From positions 43,505 through 107,504 of the forward strand of contig NZ_JACOGK010000005.1 of NCBI RefSeq assembly GCF_014269395.1: a DNA stretch of 64,000 nucleotides, given 5' to 3'. The DNA comes from Megasphaera hominis. GTDB taxonomy: Bacteria > Bacillota > Negativicutes > Veillonellales > Megasphaeraceae. Below, one piece after another: positions 43,863-51,819 of the stretch. Position numbers and translations under genes: made by a program. The notes beneath the pieces were generated by a model. That model ran no database searches. It was not told the origin of the DNA and saw only the letters and a program-made list of their open reading frames with translations. Each line of letters opens with the position of its first letter. Position 1 is the first letter of the stretch.

Positions 43863-44381
43863 TTATCCCCGTTTCCGCTCAGAAGCGTTTGCTTTTCCTT
43901 GTTCCGGCAGAACCGTAAGGGAAAGGTGAATCGCCAAGTGCTCTCCTTCCCGCTTCACTTCAGCTACTACCGGCAGGCTCTGTGGTACCTGCTGTTCTAA
44001 GACTGTAAGGAAATAGATCAGCTCGTGATAGGTTCCCTGCAGTTCGATTTCATAGACAGCAGGATTGGCCGGATCTGCCTGGAGTGATTGCAGCTGTATT
44101 CCCGTGGCGGCAGCGCTTTCCTGTATCACTTGGGACATGTCAGCAGTCAGGGCTTGGGACCGTTCCAGCCACGGTGCCGGCAGCTTTTCCTGTAACACCG
44201 GCCGCAGTTCTGTTAGCCGTTCATTCGCAGCCTGCCAGTTACACTTTCTCTCATATAGCGCATGGGTCAGATACGCTGAAATGAGAAACAGCAGGCTCAG
44301 GCCCGCCAGCAACGCCCGGCGCGTTGTATTATTTTTTATGTATAGAAGCTGTTTCAGTTTTTCCATTCGTGTCATCTGCAT
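43863..44381 (-). CDS. PilO/GspM-like inner-membrane pilus assembly protein
   Basis: A protein of about 172 residues with a short cytoplasmic start, one membrane helix (ALLAGLSLLFLISAYLTHAL) and a periplasmic coiled coil followed by a ferredoxin-like domain (LQGTYHELIYFLTVLEQQVP, the classical PilO hallmark). PilO pairs with PilN to form the alignment complex. Sequence similarity in this family is low, so the call rests on topology, that motif and position after PilM- and PilN-like genes. ATG 44381 is probable; it overlaps pilN by 53 bp. Last gene of the operon. Confidence 0.78.
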   Translation of the reverse strand: MQMTRMEKLKQLLYIKNNTTRRALLAGLSLLFLISAYLTHALYERKCNWQAANERLTELRPVLQEKLPAPWLERSQALTADMSQVIQESAAATGIQLQSLQADPANPAVYEIELQGTYHELIYFLTVLEQQVPQSLPVVAEVKREGEHLAIHLSLTVLPEQGKANASERKRG

Positions 44382-44892
44382 TTCCAAACCCCAAATAAAG
44401 CTGCATTTCGAGCCGTGCCTTTTCTTTCTTTTGCACATTACCGATGTGTACTTGGCTAAAATATTCCGTTTTTTTTAATTGCCGCAGCCATGTCTGTACG
44501 GAAGCGATTTTCGTACTGGTCAGGTGAAGACAGAGCTTATCCTTATCTGCTGTAAGGCCCTGTACGGCTACATCGGGCGGCTTGGTATCTGCCAGGCAGA
44601 CGAGCAAGGCCGGCCAGGCAATGCGGGAAGTCAGACCGGCCCGGATACGGTCCGCTTTTAGCTTGGCCCGTTCAATCCGGTCATTGCGCTGTTCCAGCCG
44701 CTGCTGTACCGGATACAATTCTTTTGCGTAGTACTGCTCCTGCTGTGTAATTTCGTACAATAAAAAGGCAGATGCCAGCCCCAGGCAAAGGGTGCCGGCA
44801 CAGAGAACTACGATTGCCATAGGGATAAACCGGTACGCCTTCGTCCCTTTTTGACGCTGCCTCGTTAGTGGTATTAAATTCATACGTATCAT
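44329..44892 (-). CDS. PilN-like inner-membrane pilus assembly protein
   Basis: About 187 residues. The N-terminus MIRMNLIPLTRQRQKG contains the NLIP motif by which PilN docks in the cytoplasmic groove of PilM; a membrane helix (FIPMAIVVLCAGTLCLGLA) and periplasmic coiled coil follow. GAGG lies six bases before ATG 44892. Sits between pilM- and pilO-like genes in the canonical order. Confidence 0.85.
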   Translation of the reverse strand: MIRMNLIPLTRQRQKGTKAYRFIPMAIVVLCAGTLCLGLASAFLLYEITQQEQYYAKELYPVQQRLEQRNDRIERAKLKADRIRAGLTSRIAWPALLVCLADTKPPDVAVQGLTADKDKLCLHLTSTKIASVQTWLRQLKKTEYFSQVHIGNVQKKEKARLEMQLYLGFGNADDTNGKTETASIHKK

Positions 44893-44900
44893 GGCATACC

Positions 44901-45656
44901 TCATAAAAGTACCGACGGGGGACCTGCCAGATGCCACTGCTGTACGCGCTTTCCATACGCCGGCTTCCAGCAGGGGGCTGTCGGTTCTTCTTCTCCCTGG
45001 GGATAAAAGCTCATCGCATACGGTTCTTCCTGAGACAGGTCCCTTTCATCAGCTGCACCATAGGTATAGACAGACACATACCCAGCCTGCATATGTAACA
45101 CATGGGTTCTATTTTTTTCCCGTAAATATAAGGTCCCATCGGTTCCGCCATAGCGGTTACTGATCCAGGCAGGCAGCACGTCTACACGGTCTACAGATAC
45201 GTCTCTTGCCTCTAAAAGTTGCAGCATTACCTCAACAGAGGCCGCCGGATACGCACTAAAAAGCCATAAATTCGTCTCCCGGCTCTGTTTACGTATCTTA
45301 TATATGTCATACGTATAGGTATCGGCTGTATTGGCCAGGGCATCTGACCAGCTGGCGGCTTCCCGCGCTTCTTTCCGCGTTCGTCCGGGCAGCTCCAGCA
45401 CCTGCCAAAGCAGCAGGGAACCACTGAGGACAATAGTCAGGGTATACGTAGAAAGCTCATACACCGTAAGAATGTCTTCCAGTACAGCTTTCAGTTTTTC
45501 CGGTTTTTCCAGCCAGTGGAAATCCCTAATATCCTCATACGTACAGCCGAGGACATGCTTTGTCAGGCCCAACCAGTTTTTTTCTATTTTAACTACATGG
45601 ACCACCCGGTCCGTGACCCACAATACGGCTTCGTTTCTTATCAATCGTTTTATCAT
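44901..45656 (-). CDS. PilM-like actin-fold pilus assembly protein
   Basis: About 251 residues. No membrane helix; recognisable as the PilM position and by the following PilN with its NLIP peptide. The sequence (VLWVTDRVVHVVKIEKNWLG; LTIVLSGSLLLWQVLELPGR) is diverged and shorter than the usual 350-residue PilM, lacking much of the second ATPase lobe, so ATP binding is doubtful. ATG 45656 has AAGG ten bases upstream. Assignment rests on context. Confidence 0.65.
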   Translation of the reverse strand: MIKRLIRNEAVLWVTDRVVHVVKIEKNWLGLTKHVLGCTYEDIRDFHWLEKPEKLKAVLEDILTVYELSTYTLTIVLSGSLLLWQVLELPGRTRKEAREAASWSDALANTADTYTYDIYKIRKQSRETNLWLFSAYPAASVEVMLQLLEARDVSVDRVDVLPAWISNRYGGTDGTLYLREKNRTHVLHMQAGYVSVYTYGAADERDLSQEEPYAMSFYPQGEEEPTAPCWKPAYGKRVQQWHLAGPPSVLL

Positions 45657-45661
45657 ATGCT

Positions 45662-46120
45662 TCAAACCTTATACGCACCAAAAGTAAAATTCCATTTCCG
45701 CTCTGTCGTATCATATACGGCCGTAAAAGGAACTGCACAGGTCTTCTCCATTTGTTCCAGCCCGTCTTTTCCCTCTACAGGGCTGCTGCCGATACCACGC
45801 AGCGTCCCCTGCAATATTCCCTTTTCGTTTTTGGCTTTAAACTGGACCCGCATGGCTTCGCCGGCCTGTAATCCATCGATATCCTTGAGGACCAGTGTTT
45901 CCCGCAACAGCAGGAAACGTGATGTTTTTTGGCTGTAGCGTTCTTTGCCTATTTCTAAAGCACTCTCAGCCAAATACGCAGCCCGTGTCGCATGAGAAAA
46001 AGTCCGTACCTCCTGCCAATGCCGTTCTGCCAATACGGCTACAGCCAGGGAAAAGCTGAAAACGACAAAGCCAAGCCAGGTCACAAAAAGCGTTACAAAG
46101 CCATTATGTGTTTTTCTCAT
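45662..46120 (-). CDS. PilX-like minor pilus component
   Basis: A 152-residue protein with an N-terminal hydrophobic helix (GFVTLFVTWLGFVVFSFSLA) continuing into an amphipathic helix RAAYLAESALEIGKERY, the pattern of PilX/GspK N-domains that carry AAESAxxxA. The typical E+5 is replaced, so peptidase processing is uncertain. Overlaps the preceding pseudopilin gene by 17 bp. Confidence 0.7.
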   Translation of the reverse strand: MRKTHNGFVTLFVTWLGFVVFSFSLAVAVLAERHWQEVRTFSHATRAAYLAESALEIGKERYSQKTSRFLLLRETLVLKDIDGLQAGEAMRVQFKAKNEKGILQGTLRGIGSSPVEGKDGLEQMEKTCAVPFTAVYDTTERKWNFTFGAYKV

Positions 46121-46661
46121 CTATCCTCCCTAAAGGCCTGACCTTCATATAACAAGGCCATCTATATAAACCATCCTTGCTCTGCAGGCAAAGGGAAACG
46201 ACAATGTATGGGCCTTCGAAATAAAAACACCGTCCGTCTGCAGCTAAGGGCTTAGCCACAATCTGCCGCTCTACCGCCGCGCCTACACGGCTTCCTGTCA
46301 GGGGCTGCTCACTGCCATTGGAGAGAATTTTATATACGACCTCTCCCCGTACGGAAAAGCCGCTCTTCCTTTGTTCGGACAGGATGATCAGCTGCGAATG
46401 ATTTGACAAGGTGATCGTGTCGGCATAGCGCAGAGAGGTATACAGTGTCTGGTCCAGCAGGATCCCCTGCAAGGCCAGCTCGGTCCGTACGCGGCAGGCT
46501 TCAAAATGACGGACAGCCAGGGCCGCCGCCGGCACAAGGGAAAGAAACAGCATACTGACCAATAAGACCGACAAGGCAGCTTCCATAAGCAGAAAGCCAT
46601 TACGGCTCGGCTTCAGGCATTTTCCAAACGCGCAGGAGTACGTATTTTTCTCCATTCCCAT
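46104..46661 (-). CDS. Type IV pilin-like minor pseudopilin
   Basis: A 185-residue prepilin. The cleavage site RNG|FLLMEAALSVLLVSML lies near residue 22, with Glu at +5 and the long hydrophobic helix, preceded by a basic leader. GGAGGTG is positioned seven bases before the ATG at 46661. The C-terminal part is diverged. It overlaps the previous gene by 62 bp. Confidence 0.82.
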   Translation of the reverse strand: MGMEKNTYSCAFGKCLKPSRNGFLLMEAALSVLLVSMLFLSLVPAAALAVRHFEACRVRTELALQGILLDQTLYTSLRYADTITLSNHSQLIILSEQRKSGFSVRGEVVYKILSNGSEQPLTGSRVGAAVERQIVAKPLAADGRCFYFEGPYIVVSLCLQSKDGLYRWPCYMKVRPLGRIDEKNT

Positions 46662-46962
46662 TGGTCACCTCCACTTCGTAGTGCAGCAAACCGGATTCCA
46701 GCGGCCGTGCCGTCGTACGTATCCCATAGGACTGCTGCTGAAAGACCTGTTCGTTTTGGGTGTCTTCCAGATGGGGCCACGTAGTTTCTGCTTCGGCCAA
46801 CGCACTACGTCCTGCCAGTACCAGTTCCTGCAGCCTGCGGCTTCGTTCGTAATATAATTCAGACTGGCGCAACAGCCCCAAGGAAGGCACAAATAAAAGC
46901 AAGGCTATCGTCATAGCACACAACAGGTCTGTCAGCATGAAGCCATTCTTACGCTTTTTCAA
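46600..46962 (-). CDS. Type IV pilin-like minor pseudopilin, TTG start
   Basis: About 120 residues starting LKKRKNG|FMLTDLLCAMTIALLL: a very short leader, prepilin cleavage after Gly, and Asp instead of Glu at +5. The TTG at 46962 overlaps the end of the preceding gene by 14 bp with a weak GGGACG upstream; reading further up would run through another pilin gene. Periplasmic part ends in RVWKMPEAEP. Similar in size to GspI/PilV-type minors. Confidence 0.72.
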   Translation of the reverse strand: MKKRKNGFMLTDLLCAMTIALLLFVPSLGLLRQSELYYERSRRLQELVLAGRSALAEAETTWPHLEDTQNEQVFQQQSYGIRTTARPLESGLLHYEVEVTNGNGEKYVLLRVWKMPEAEP

Positions 46963-47419
46963 TTCGTATTCGTCCCGTCTGGGCTGCAATGACAATCGTT
47001 TTTTTATACGTATCATCAGCCAGCTTGAAGGTAATGCGCATATCCGGGCCTGAAGGGCGTCCCGCTTCATCAAAGGAAAAGTCTTTTCGTTCTTTTGATT
47101 CTGTGACAATCCGGTTGTTACCAAAATACGTTCTCTTTTCAATCCGGTAATTATGCATAATCCGGTACTCCCCGTCCTGCACCACAATGGACCAAATATC
47201 AATTTCTCCCAGATGATTGCCAATGGCATATTGCCGCACTGCATTTAAATCGAGAGCCAGTTCATCGACCAGGACATCCAGCTTATGGCGGTCATTTTGC
47301 CACGCCCTGGGCAGCATAACCGTAGCCGCCAGGGTAAAAACGAGGACGGTTACTATGCACAATTCCAGAGCTATAAAGCCATTTCGCTTACGCGCTCTTA
47401 GAGAAAATAAGTCAGCCAT
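46949..47419 (-). CDS. GspH/FimT-like minor pseudopilin
   Basis: A 156-residue prepilin with leader MADLFSLRARKRNG|FIALELCIVTVLVFTLA and Glu at +5. The following ALDLNAVRQYAIGNH and the C-terminal ITFKLADDTYKKTIVIAAQTG-type strand pattern, ending in TGRIRIEK, match GspH/FimT. GGAG lies eight bases before ATG 47419. Its start overlaps the end of the prepilin peptidase gene. Confidence 0.82.
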   Translation of the reverse strand: MADLFSLRARKRNGFIALELCIVTVLVFTLAATVMLPRAWQNDRHKLDVLVDELALDLNAVRQYAIGNHLGEIDIWSIVVQDGEYRIMHNYRIEKRTYFGNNRIVTESKERKDFSFDEAGRPSGPDMRITFKLADDTYKKTIVIAAQTGRIRIEKA

Positions 47420-47880
47420 TGCCAGCACTCCTCAGAAAAAAAGAAGGAAAACCACCAGCCGCCTACGATACAGGGAGCAAAAGGGATCAGGCGCTGGCGC
47501 TGTTTGAGCCAAAGAAACAGTGCCAGCAGTGTCCCCATGAAAAAGGAAAAGCAAATCACCAGGTAAAGAGTAAACCCGGTACAGCCCAATGCTAATACGG
47601 CCAGCAGTTTGATATCTCCCGTACCCAGCCCCTGCGGGGCCAGCCAGGCCAACAGGCCCAGGCCGGCCAGGCAGGAAACAGTAAATCCCTCATTGGGGGC
47701 TACGAGCTGTAAGGCCCAGGCCGCGCCATTGACCAGGAGAAGCAGGCCGACTGCCACATCGGGCACCCAATAGTAGCGCACATCCGTGTAGATAATGACA
47801 GCCGAACAGAGAGCCATGACGCAAAGCCAGCCATAGTACGCCACTGTCAGGGCCTCACTATGGCTCCACATCGCTATCAT
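47398..47880 (-). CDS. Prepilin peptidase, short form
   Basis: A 160-residue polytopic aspartyl protease that cleaves prepilin leaders. Catalytic aspartates are in IIYTDVRYYWVPD (near residue 32) and GLGTGDIKLLAVLAL (near 88, the GxGD motif). It lacks the N-terminal cytoplasmic methyltransferase domain with its cysteine pairs that full-length PilD has, so N-methylation of pilins may be absent or done elsewhere. Located between pseudopilin genes. Confidence 0.9.
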   Translation of the reverse strand: MIAMWSHSEALTVAYYGWLCVMALCSAVIIYTDVRYYWVPDVAVGLLLLVNGAAWALQLVAPNEGFTVSCLAGLGLLAWLAPQGLGTGDIKLLAVLALGCTGFTLYLVICFSFFMGTLLALFLWLKQRQRLIPFAPCIVGGWWFSFFFSEECWQWLTYFL

Positions 47881-47886
47881 GGGCCC

Positions 47887-48270
47887 TTACGTCGGCGTGG
47901 CCGCCGTGCCTTCGGGATCATCAGAGCTATAGGTAGTGCCGTTCAGTGTGACCTTGACAATACCGTCGGCAATACTATAGGCCTCTGCACCTTTAGGTGG
48001 CTGCGGCACAAATTCCAAATACTTATCGTCTGCCAGGACCTGTACGCTTGCCGGATATTCCCCTGTATCAAACTTATACAGCGCAGCAGCATTACTGATG
48101 GTCCGCAGATCAGTCTGTATTTTTGCCTGGTTGGCTTTATCGCCAGCCGTACTGAATTTGGGTACGGCAACGGTCGCAATGGCCAAAATGATAGAAACGG
48201 CAACGAGCATTTCTAACAGGGAAAAGCCATTTTTCACAGGTTTTCTCCATTTTTTTCCTAATGTCAGCAT
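47887..48270 (-). CDS. Major pseudopilin, GspG/ComGC-like
   Basis: A 127-residue prepilin: leader MLTLGKKWRKPVKNG|FSLLEMLVAVSIILAIATVA with Glu at +5, then KIQTDLRTISNAAALYKFDTGEYP, the typical GspG/ComGC helix and loop. Likely the main filament subunit of this system. GAGGAG is ten bases before ATG 48270. Directly follows the gspF/pilC gene. Confidence 0.92.
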   Translation of the reverse strand: MLTLGKKWRKPVKNGFSLLEMLVAVSIILAIATVAVPKFSTAGDKANQAKIQTDLRTISNAAALYKFDTGEYPASVQVLADDKYLEFVPQPPKGAEAYSIADGIVKVTLNGTTYSSDDPEGTAATPT

Positions 48271-48304
48271 GTTGATCTTACTCCTCTCATGAAATATGTG
48301 ATTG

Positions 48305-49513
48305 CTACCCCATGCCGGCTGCCGCATCAAATAAAGGCAGCAACAGGGCCATGACGACGATGCCGATAATCAGGCCGGTAAGCGTCATGAGCAGGGGTTC
48401 CAATAAACTACGCAGGGTCGTAAAAAAGACCGACAGGCGCCATTCGTAATACGCGGCAATTTTATAAAAGATCGTGTCATAGCTGCCCGTCGACTCGCCT
48501 ACTGTCAGCATCGTCTCTACGTAAGGTGTACTGATAAGTTCGCCTTTTATGGCTTGTGAAAACGAGCCGCCCTCTTCGATCCGGTTCATACAGCGGGTCA
48601 TTTTATGCCGGTACCAGACTAAGGGGACAACAGCCGAGGCCCGCCGCATAGCCTGCAAAAGGGGAATGCCCCCAGCCAGCTGAATGGCCAGGACACTGCT
48701 AAAGCGCTGCCAGCACCCAATCAGATAGAGACGCCGTACAGCCGGTATGCGCATCGTCTGTTCGATACACCAGGCACGGCACGCAGCCCTGCGGCTGGCA
48801 TACACCAGCCCCACTATAGAGAGCAGTACCGAGGCGATGATGACGGCCGCATGGACCTGTACCAAGGCAGAAATCCGTAACAGCAAGCGCGTCAATAGAG
48901 GCAGCGTCAAGTGCAATTGTGCAAACATCTCTGAAAATACCGGCAATACCCAGCATACGGCACCGACGAGAATACAAAGGGTACAAAACAACAAGAAGGC
49001 CGGATACAGCAGAGCCTGCAAAAAGAGCTTCTTTTGCCGGTCCGTCTTTTCGTAAAAATCTCCCAACAGGCCCAGCATCGTCTCAAGACTGCCGGAATAC
49101 TCGCCGGCATACAGTAATTGACAGGCAAAAGGCGGAAACAGCCCCGATTGGTTCAATACCTCCGAAGGCGCCACACCTTCTTCCATCGTCGCCAGGATCT
49201 GGCGCAGCTTGTCTTGCTGCGTCTTGTTTGAAACTTCCAGAATCAGTAACCGCCAGGCCTCTACAAAGGGAATGCCGGAGCGCATCATTTCGGCCAGTTG
49301 CTGAAAAAGATGGCTTAGCACACGCGCCTTAAGGGGCCGGTTGCGCCGGATTCGTTTTTTCCACAGGCTTTCCCTTATTTGTTCTTCTATTTCTACGATG
49401 TGCCACTCCTGCTTTTCTAACAGTTGCTTCACAGCTTGTTGGGACGGAGCCCGTAACACACGGGTCACCGTTTCTCCTGATTGGCGGCGGGCGGTCACGC
49501 GAAATTCTTTCAT
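48305..49513 (-). CDS. pilC: PilC/GspF-family inner-membrane platform protein
   Basis: A 402-residue platform protein with an N-terminal cytoplasmic domain, then two GspF repeats: FQQLAEMMRSGIPFVEAWRLL with PSEVLNQSGLFPPFACQLL, and FSSVLAIQLAGGIPLLQAMRRA with ISTPYVETMLTVGESTGSYD; three membrane helices (near 165-190, 215-235 and 370-395). ATGA overlap of four bases with the pilT-like gene. Confidence 0.93.
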   Translation of the reverse strand: MKEFRVTARRQSGETVTRVLRAPSQQAVKQLLEKQEWHIVEIEEQIRESLWKKRIRRNRPLKARVLSHLFQQLAEMMRSGIPFVEAWRLLILEVSNKTQQDKLRQILATMEEGVAPSEVLNQSGLFPPFACQLLYAGEYSGSLETMLGLLGDFYEKTDRQKKLFLQALLYPAFLLFCTLCILVGAVCWVLPVFSEMFAQLHLTLPLLTRLLLRISALVQVHAAVIIASVLLSIVGLVYASRRAACRAWCIEQTMRIPAVRRLYLIGCWQRFSSVLAIQLAGGIPLLQAMRRASAVVPLVWYRHKMTRCMNRIEEGGSFSQAIKGELISTPYVETMLTVGESTGSYDTIFYKIAAYYEWRLSVFFTTLRSLLEPLLMTLTGLIIGIVVMALLLPLFDAAAGMG

Positions 49514-50478
49514 CCTCTTTCCCTCCTGGCATACCTGCTTGCTTGTTCCATAGTCCGCATCCCCTGGGAGGCGCTGGTCTGAATAATGGTCTGCAGCTGG
49601 TGTTCCTTGCCACTGCGAATGAGCTGGGCTACAGCCGGCGTCTGTAAGAGTATCTCCCTGATAATGCGCACACTGCCATTAAGGCAATGCCTGCGCTGGG
49701 ACAGAATGGCCTGCAATACCATGGCCAGACGGTAACGGACTTCTTCCTGCAAAGCGCCCGGGTAGGCGCCGACAAAACGAGTGACAGCCTGGGCTGCCGA
49801 ACAGGTATGCAAGGTAGAAAGAACAAGATGCCCCGTTTCGGCTGCCGTCAGGGCTGCGTCCATCGTTTCAGCATCCCGCATTTCTCCTACAAGGATGACA
49901 TCGGGATCCTGTCGCAGGGCCTGACGGACACCTTCAGCAAAGCTGGGAAAGTGCTGATACAGTTCCCGTTGCGTAATCAAGGCCTTTTCTCCCGGCAAGA
50001 CAATTTCAATGGGATCTTCCAAAGTAATGACATGGCAGGGACGGGTTTGATTCAGATAGTGAATCATCCGCCAAAGAGCCGTCATCTTACCATTATTCGT
50101 TGGCCCGCAGAGGAGAACTAACCCTTCTGTTTGTAAACTCAGCCGCTGCAGCAACGCTTCATCATCGTCCGGCGGCAGCTGGTCCAAAGGATAGAGGATC
50201 CGTATATTGACATAGGGTCCTGCATACGTTTCGGCCAAGGTAACACGACAGCGTATCCGATCGATCCAGTCTAGTGAAAAAGAACAATTTCCCTTTTTTA
50301 TTTCATTATATAAGGGGAAATGTGTTAGCCAGGCTTGTACTTCCTCCGGTGACACAAAGCAATCGTTCTGGGCAATCAGTTCACTGTTCAGGCGCAGCCT
50401 CACTGTCTGTCCCGGCTGTAGATGAATATCCGTAGCCTGCTGACGCACGGCACGGGCAATCAGATCATCCATCTGCAT
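49510..50478 (-). CDS. PilT-like ATPase with altered Walker A
   Basis: A 322-residue secretion/retraction ATPase. Most motifs fit PilT: DIHLQPGQTVRLRLN at 17-31, ITLEDPIEIVL (Asp box), RQALRQDPDVILVGEMRDAETMD (Walker B and AIRNLIRE-like region), GHLVLSTLHTCSA (His box). The P-loop, however, is GPTNNGKMT (125-133), where GPTGSGKST is expected: the Mg-coordinating Ser/Thr is Met. Catalysis is thus questionable. GGAG is eight bases before ATG 50478. Follows the pilB-like gene by five bases. Confidence 0.88.
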   Translation of the reverse strand: MQMDDLIARAVRQQATDIHLQPGQTVRLRLNSELIAQNDCFVSPEEVQAWLTHFPLYNEIKKGNCSFSLDWIDRIRCRVTLAETYAGPYVNIRILYPLDQLPPDDDEALLQRLSLQTEGLVLLCGPTNNGKMTALWRMIHYLNQTRPCHVITLEDPIEIVLPGEKALITQRELYQHFPSFAEGVRQALRQDPDVILVGEMRDAETMDAALTAAETGHLVLSTLHTCSAAQAVTRFVGAYPGALQEEVRYRLAMVLQAILSQRRHCLNGSVRIIREILLQTPAVAQLIRSGKEHQLQTIIQTSASQGMRTMEQASRYARRERG

Positions 50479-50483
50479 AGCCT

Positions 50484-51626
50484 TCACTCCTCATATACCC
50501 GTTTGATTTCTGCCATATCTGTCAGCCGGCTTTCGACAGCCTGCCGGATGCACTCATCCATGAGGACGGCACCATCGCTCCGGGCAGCCTCGACCATGGC
50601 TTCCCGGCCTGCTTGCCTGCGTATGGCCTGGCGTACATGAATTCCTGCCGGGACGACTTCGCACAGGCAGGAGCGGCCGCTGTAGCCGGAACCAAAGCAG
50701 ACAGGACAGGGTTCCGCAGCAGCAGAGTACCTTTCGTCGTGGCCCTGACGGCAGGCGGGGCAGCGCTGCCGTACCAGGCGCTGGGACGCCATGCCCAGTA
50801 AGGCGTCGGCTACCAGGTACGGTTCGATGCCCATATCGAGAAGACGTATAGGTACATCTACAGCCCGTGATGTATGGAGTGTACTAAACACGCGGTGCCC
50901 TGTAAGGGCTGCACGTATAGCTATTTCTGCCGTTTCCCGGTCACGTATTTCGCCGATGACCAGTACGTCCGGGTCCTGCCGCAACAAAGCCCGCAATCCA
51001 TTTTGAAATCCCAGTCCTCCTTTTTCGTTGATCTGGCTCTGGCAAAATCCATTGACCCGTAATTCTACAGGGTCCTCCAAGGTAGCTACGCTGAGAGTTT
51101 CCCTATCGATTTCCCGCAAGGCCGCATACAAGGTCGTCGTCTTGCCACTCCCTGTAGGACCACTGATCAGAAACAGGCCCTGACTGGATTGGACGAGTTG
51201 TTGCAAGACCTGCCGTGACGGCGCGTAGGGAATCAAATGCTGCAAGTCTTGTGGAACGGCACTGCTATACAAGAGGCGGATAACCGTTTTTTCACCGCGC
51301 ACAGTCGGCATGGTGCTCACCCGCAGGTCTACGTGCCGGCCGTCTTTTTGCCAGCGGCACCGGCCATCCATGGGGATACGCGTATTGGCTATATCGAGCT
51401 TGCTCATGACTTTGATGCAGGCTGTGATTTTCGCCAGGCTGGCCAACGGCAGCGTAGCGGCCTGACACAAGACACCATCGATACGATAGCGGACGCGGAT
51501 GACCGTATCCAGCGGTTCCACATGGATATCGCTGGCATGACGGCTGACGGCAGCCGTTAAAATCTGCTGTACCAGCTGCTGTACAGATGTCCCTTTGGTA
51601 ATGAATAGTTCCTTCTCTGCCTTCAT
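50484..51626 (-). CDS. PilB/GspE/ComGA-type assembly ATPase
   Basis: A 380-residue assembly ATPase without the N1/MshEN domain, like ComGA in size. SRHASDIHVEPLDTVIRVRYRIDG near 28, Walker A LISGPTGSGKTTTLY (154-168), Asp box VATLEDPVEL, Walker B RQDPDVLVIGEIRDRETA, His box VFSTLHTSRA, and a tetracysteine zinc site CPACRQG ... CPVCFGSG near 289-315. GGAGG precedes ATG 51626; the longer in-frame reading is not needed. First gene of the twelve-gene operon. Confidence 0.93.
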   Translation of the reverse strand: MKAEKELFITKGTSVQQLVQQILTAAVSRHASDIHVEPLDTVIRVRYRIDGVLCQAATLPLASLAKITACIKVMSKLDIANTRIPMDGRCRWQKDGRHVDLRVSTMPTVRGEKTVIRLLYSSAVPQDLQHLIPYAPSRQVLQQLVQSSQGLFLISGPTGSGKTTTLYAALREIDRETLSVATLEDPVELRVNGFCQSQINEKGGLGFQNGLRALLRQDPDVLVIGEIRDRETAEIAIRAALTGHRVFSTLHTSRAVDVPIRLLDMGIEPYLVADALLGMASQRLVRQRCPACRQGHDERYSAAAEPCPVCFGSGYSGRSCLCEVVPAGIHVRQAIRRQAGREAMVEAARSDGAVLMDECIRQAVESRLTDMAEIKRVYEE

Positions 51627-51768
51627 GCATGTACCTCCTGCCATCTTTTTCCCGTTCATCATATCATAGGTATTGCCTTTCCTTATGTGTTTTAATGTAA
51701 TTCTCATGGAAGATTAATTGGTCTCCCATTTTCTCATTTTGTTTTAATTTTTCTTCTGCCACAAAAAA

Positions 51769-51793
51769 AGCAGGCTGCCTGTGACAGTCTGCT
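51769..51793 (-). terminator. Terminator of the amidohydrolase unit
   Basis: AGCAGACTG / CAGCCTGCT on the minus strand (one mismatch), then TTTTTTTG; separates it from the pilus operon. Confidence 0.8.
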
Positions 51794-51819
51794 CTTTCGC
51801 TGCTATATTCTCTTTTTCG

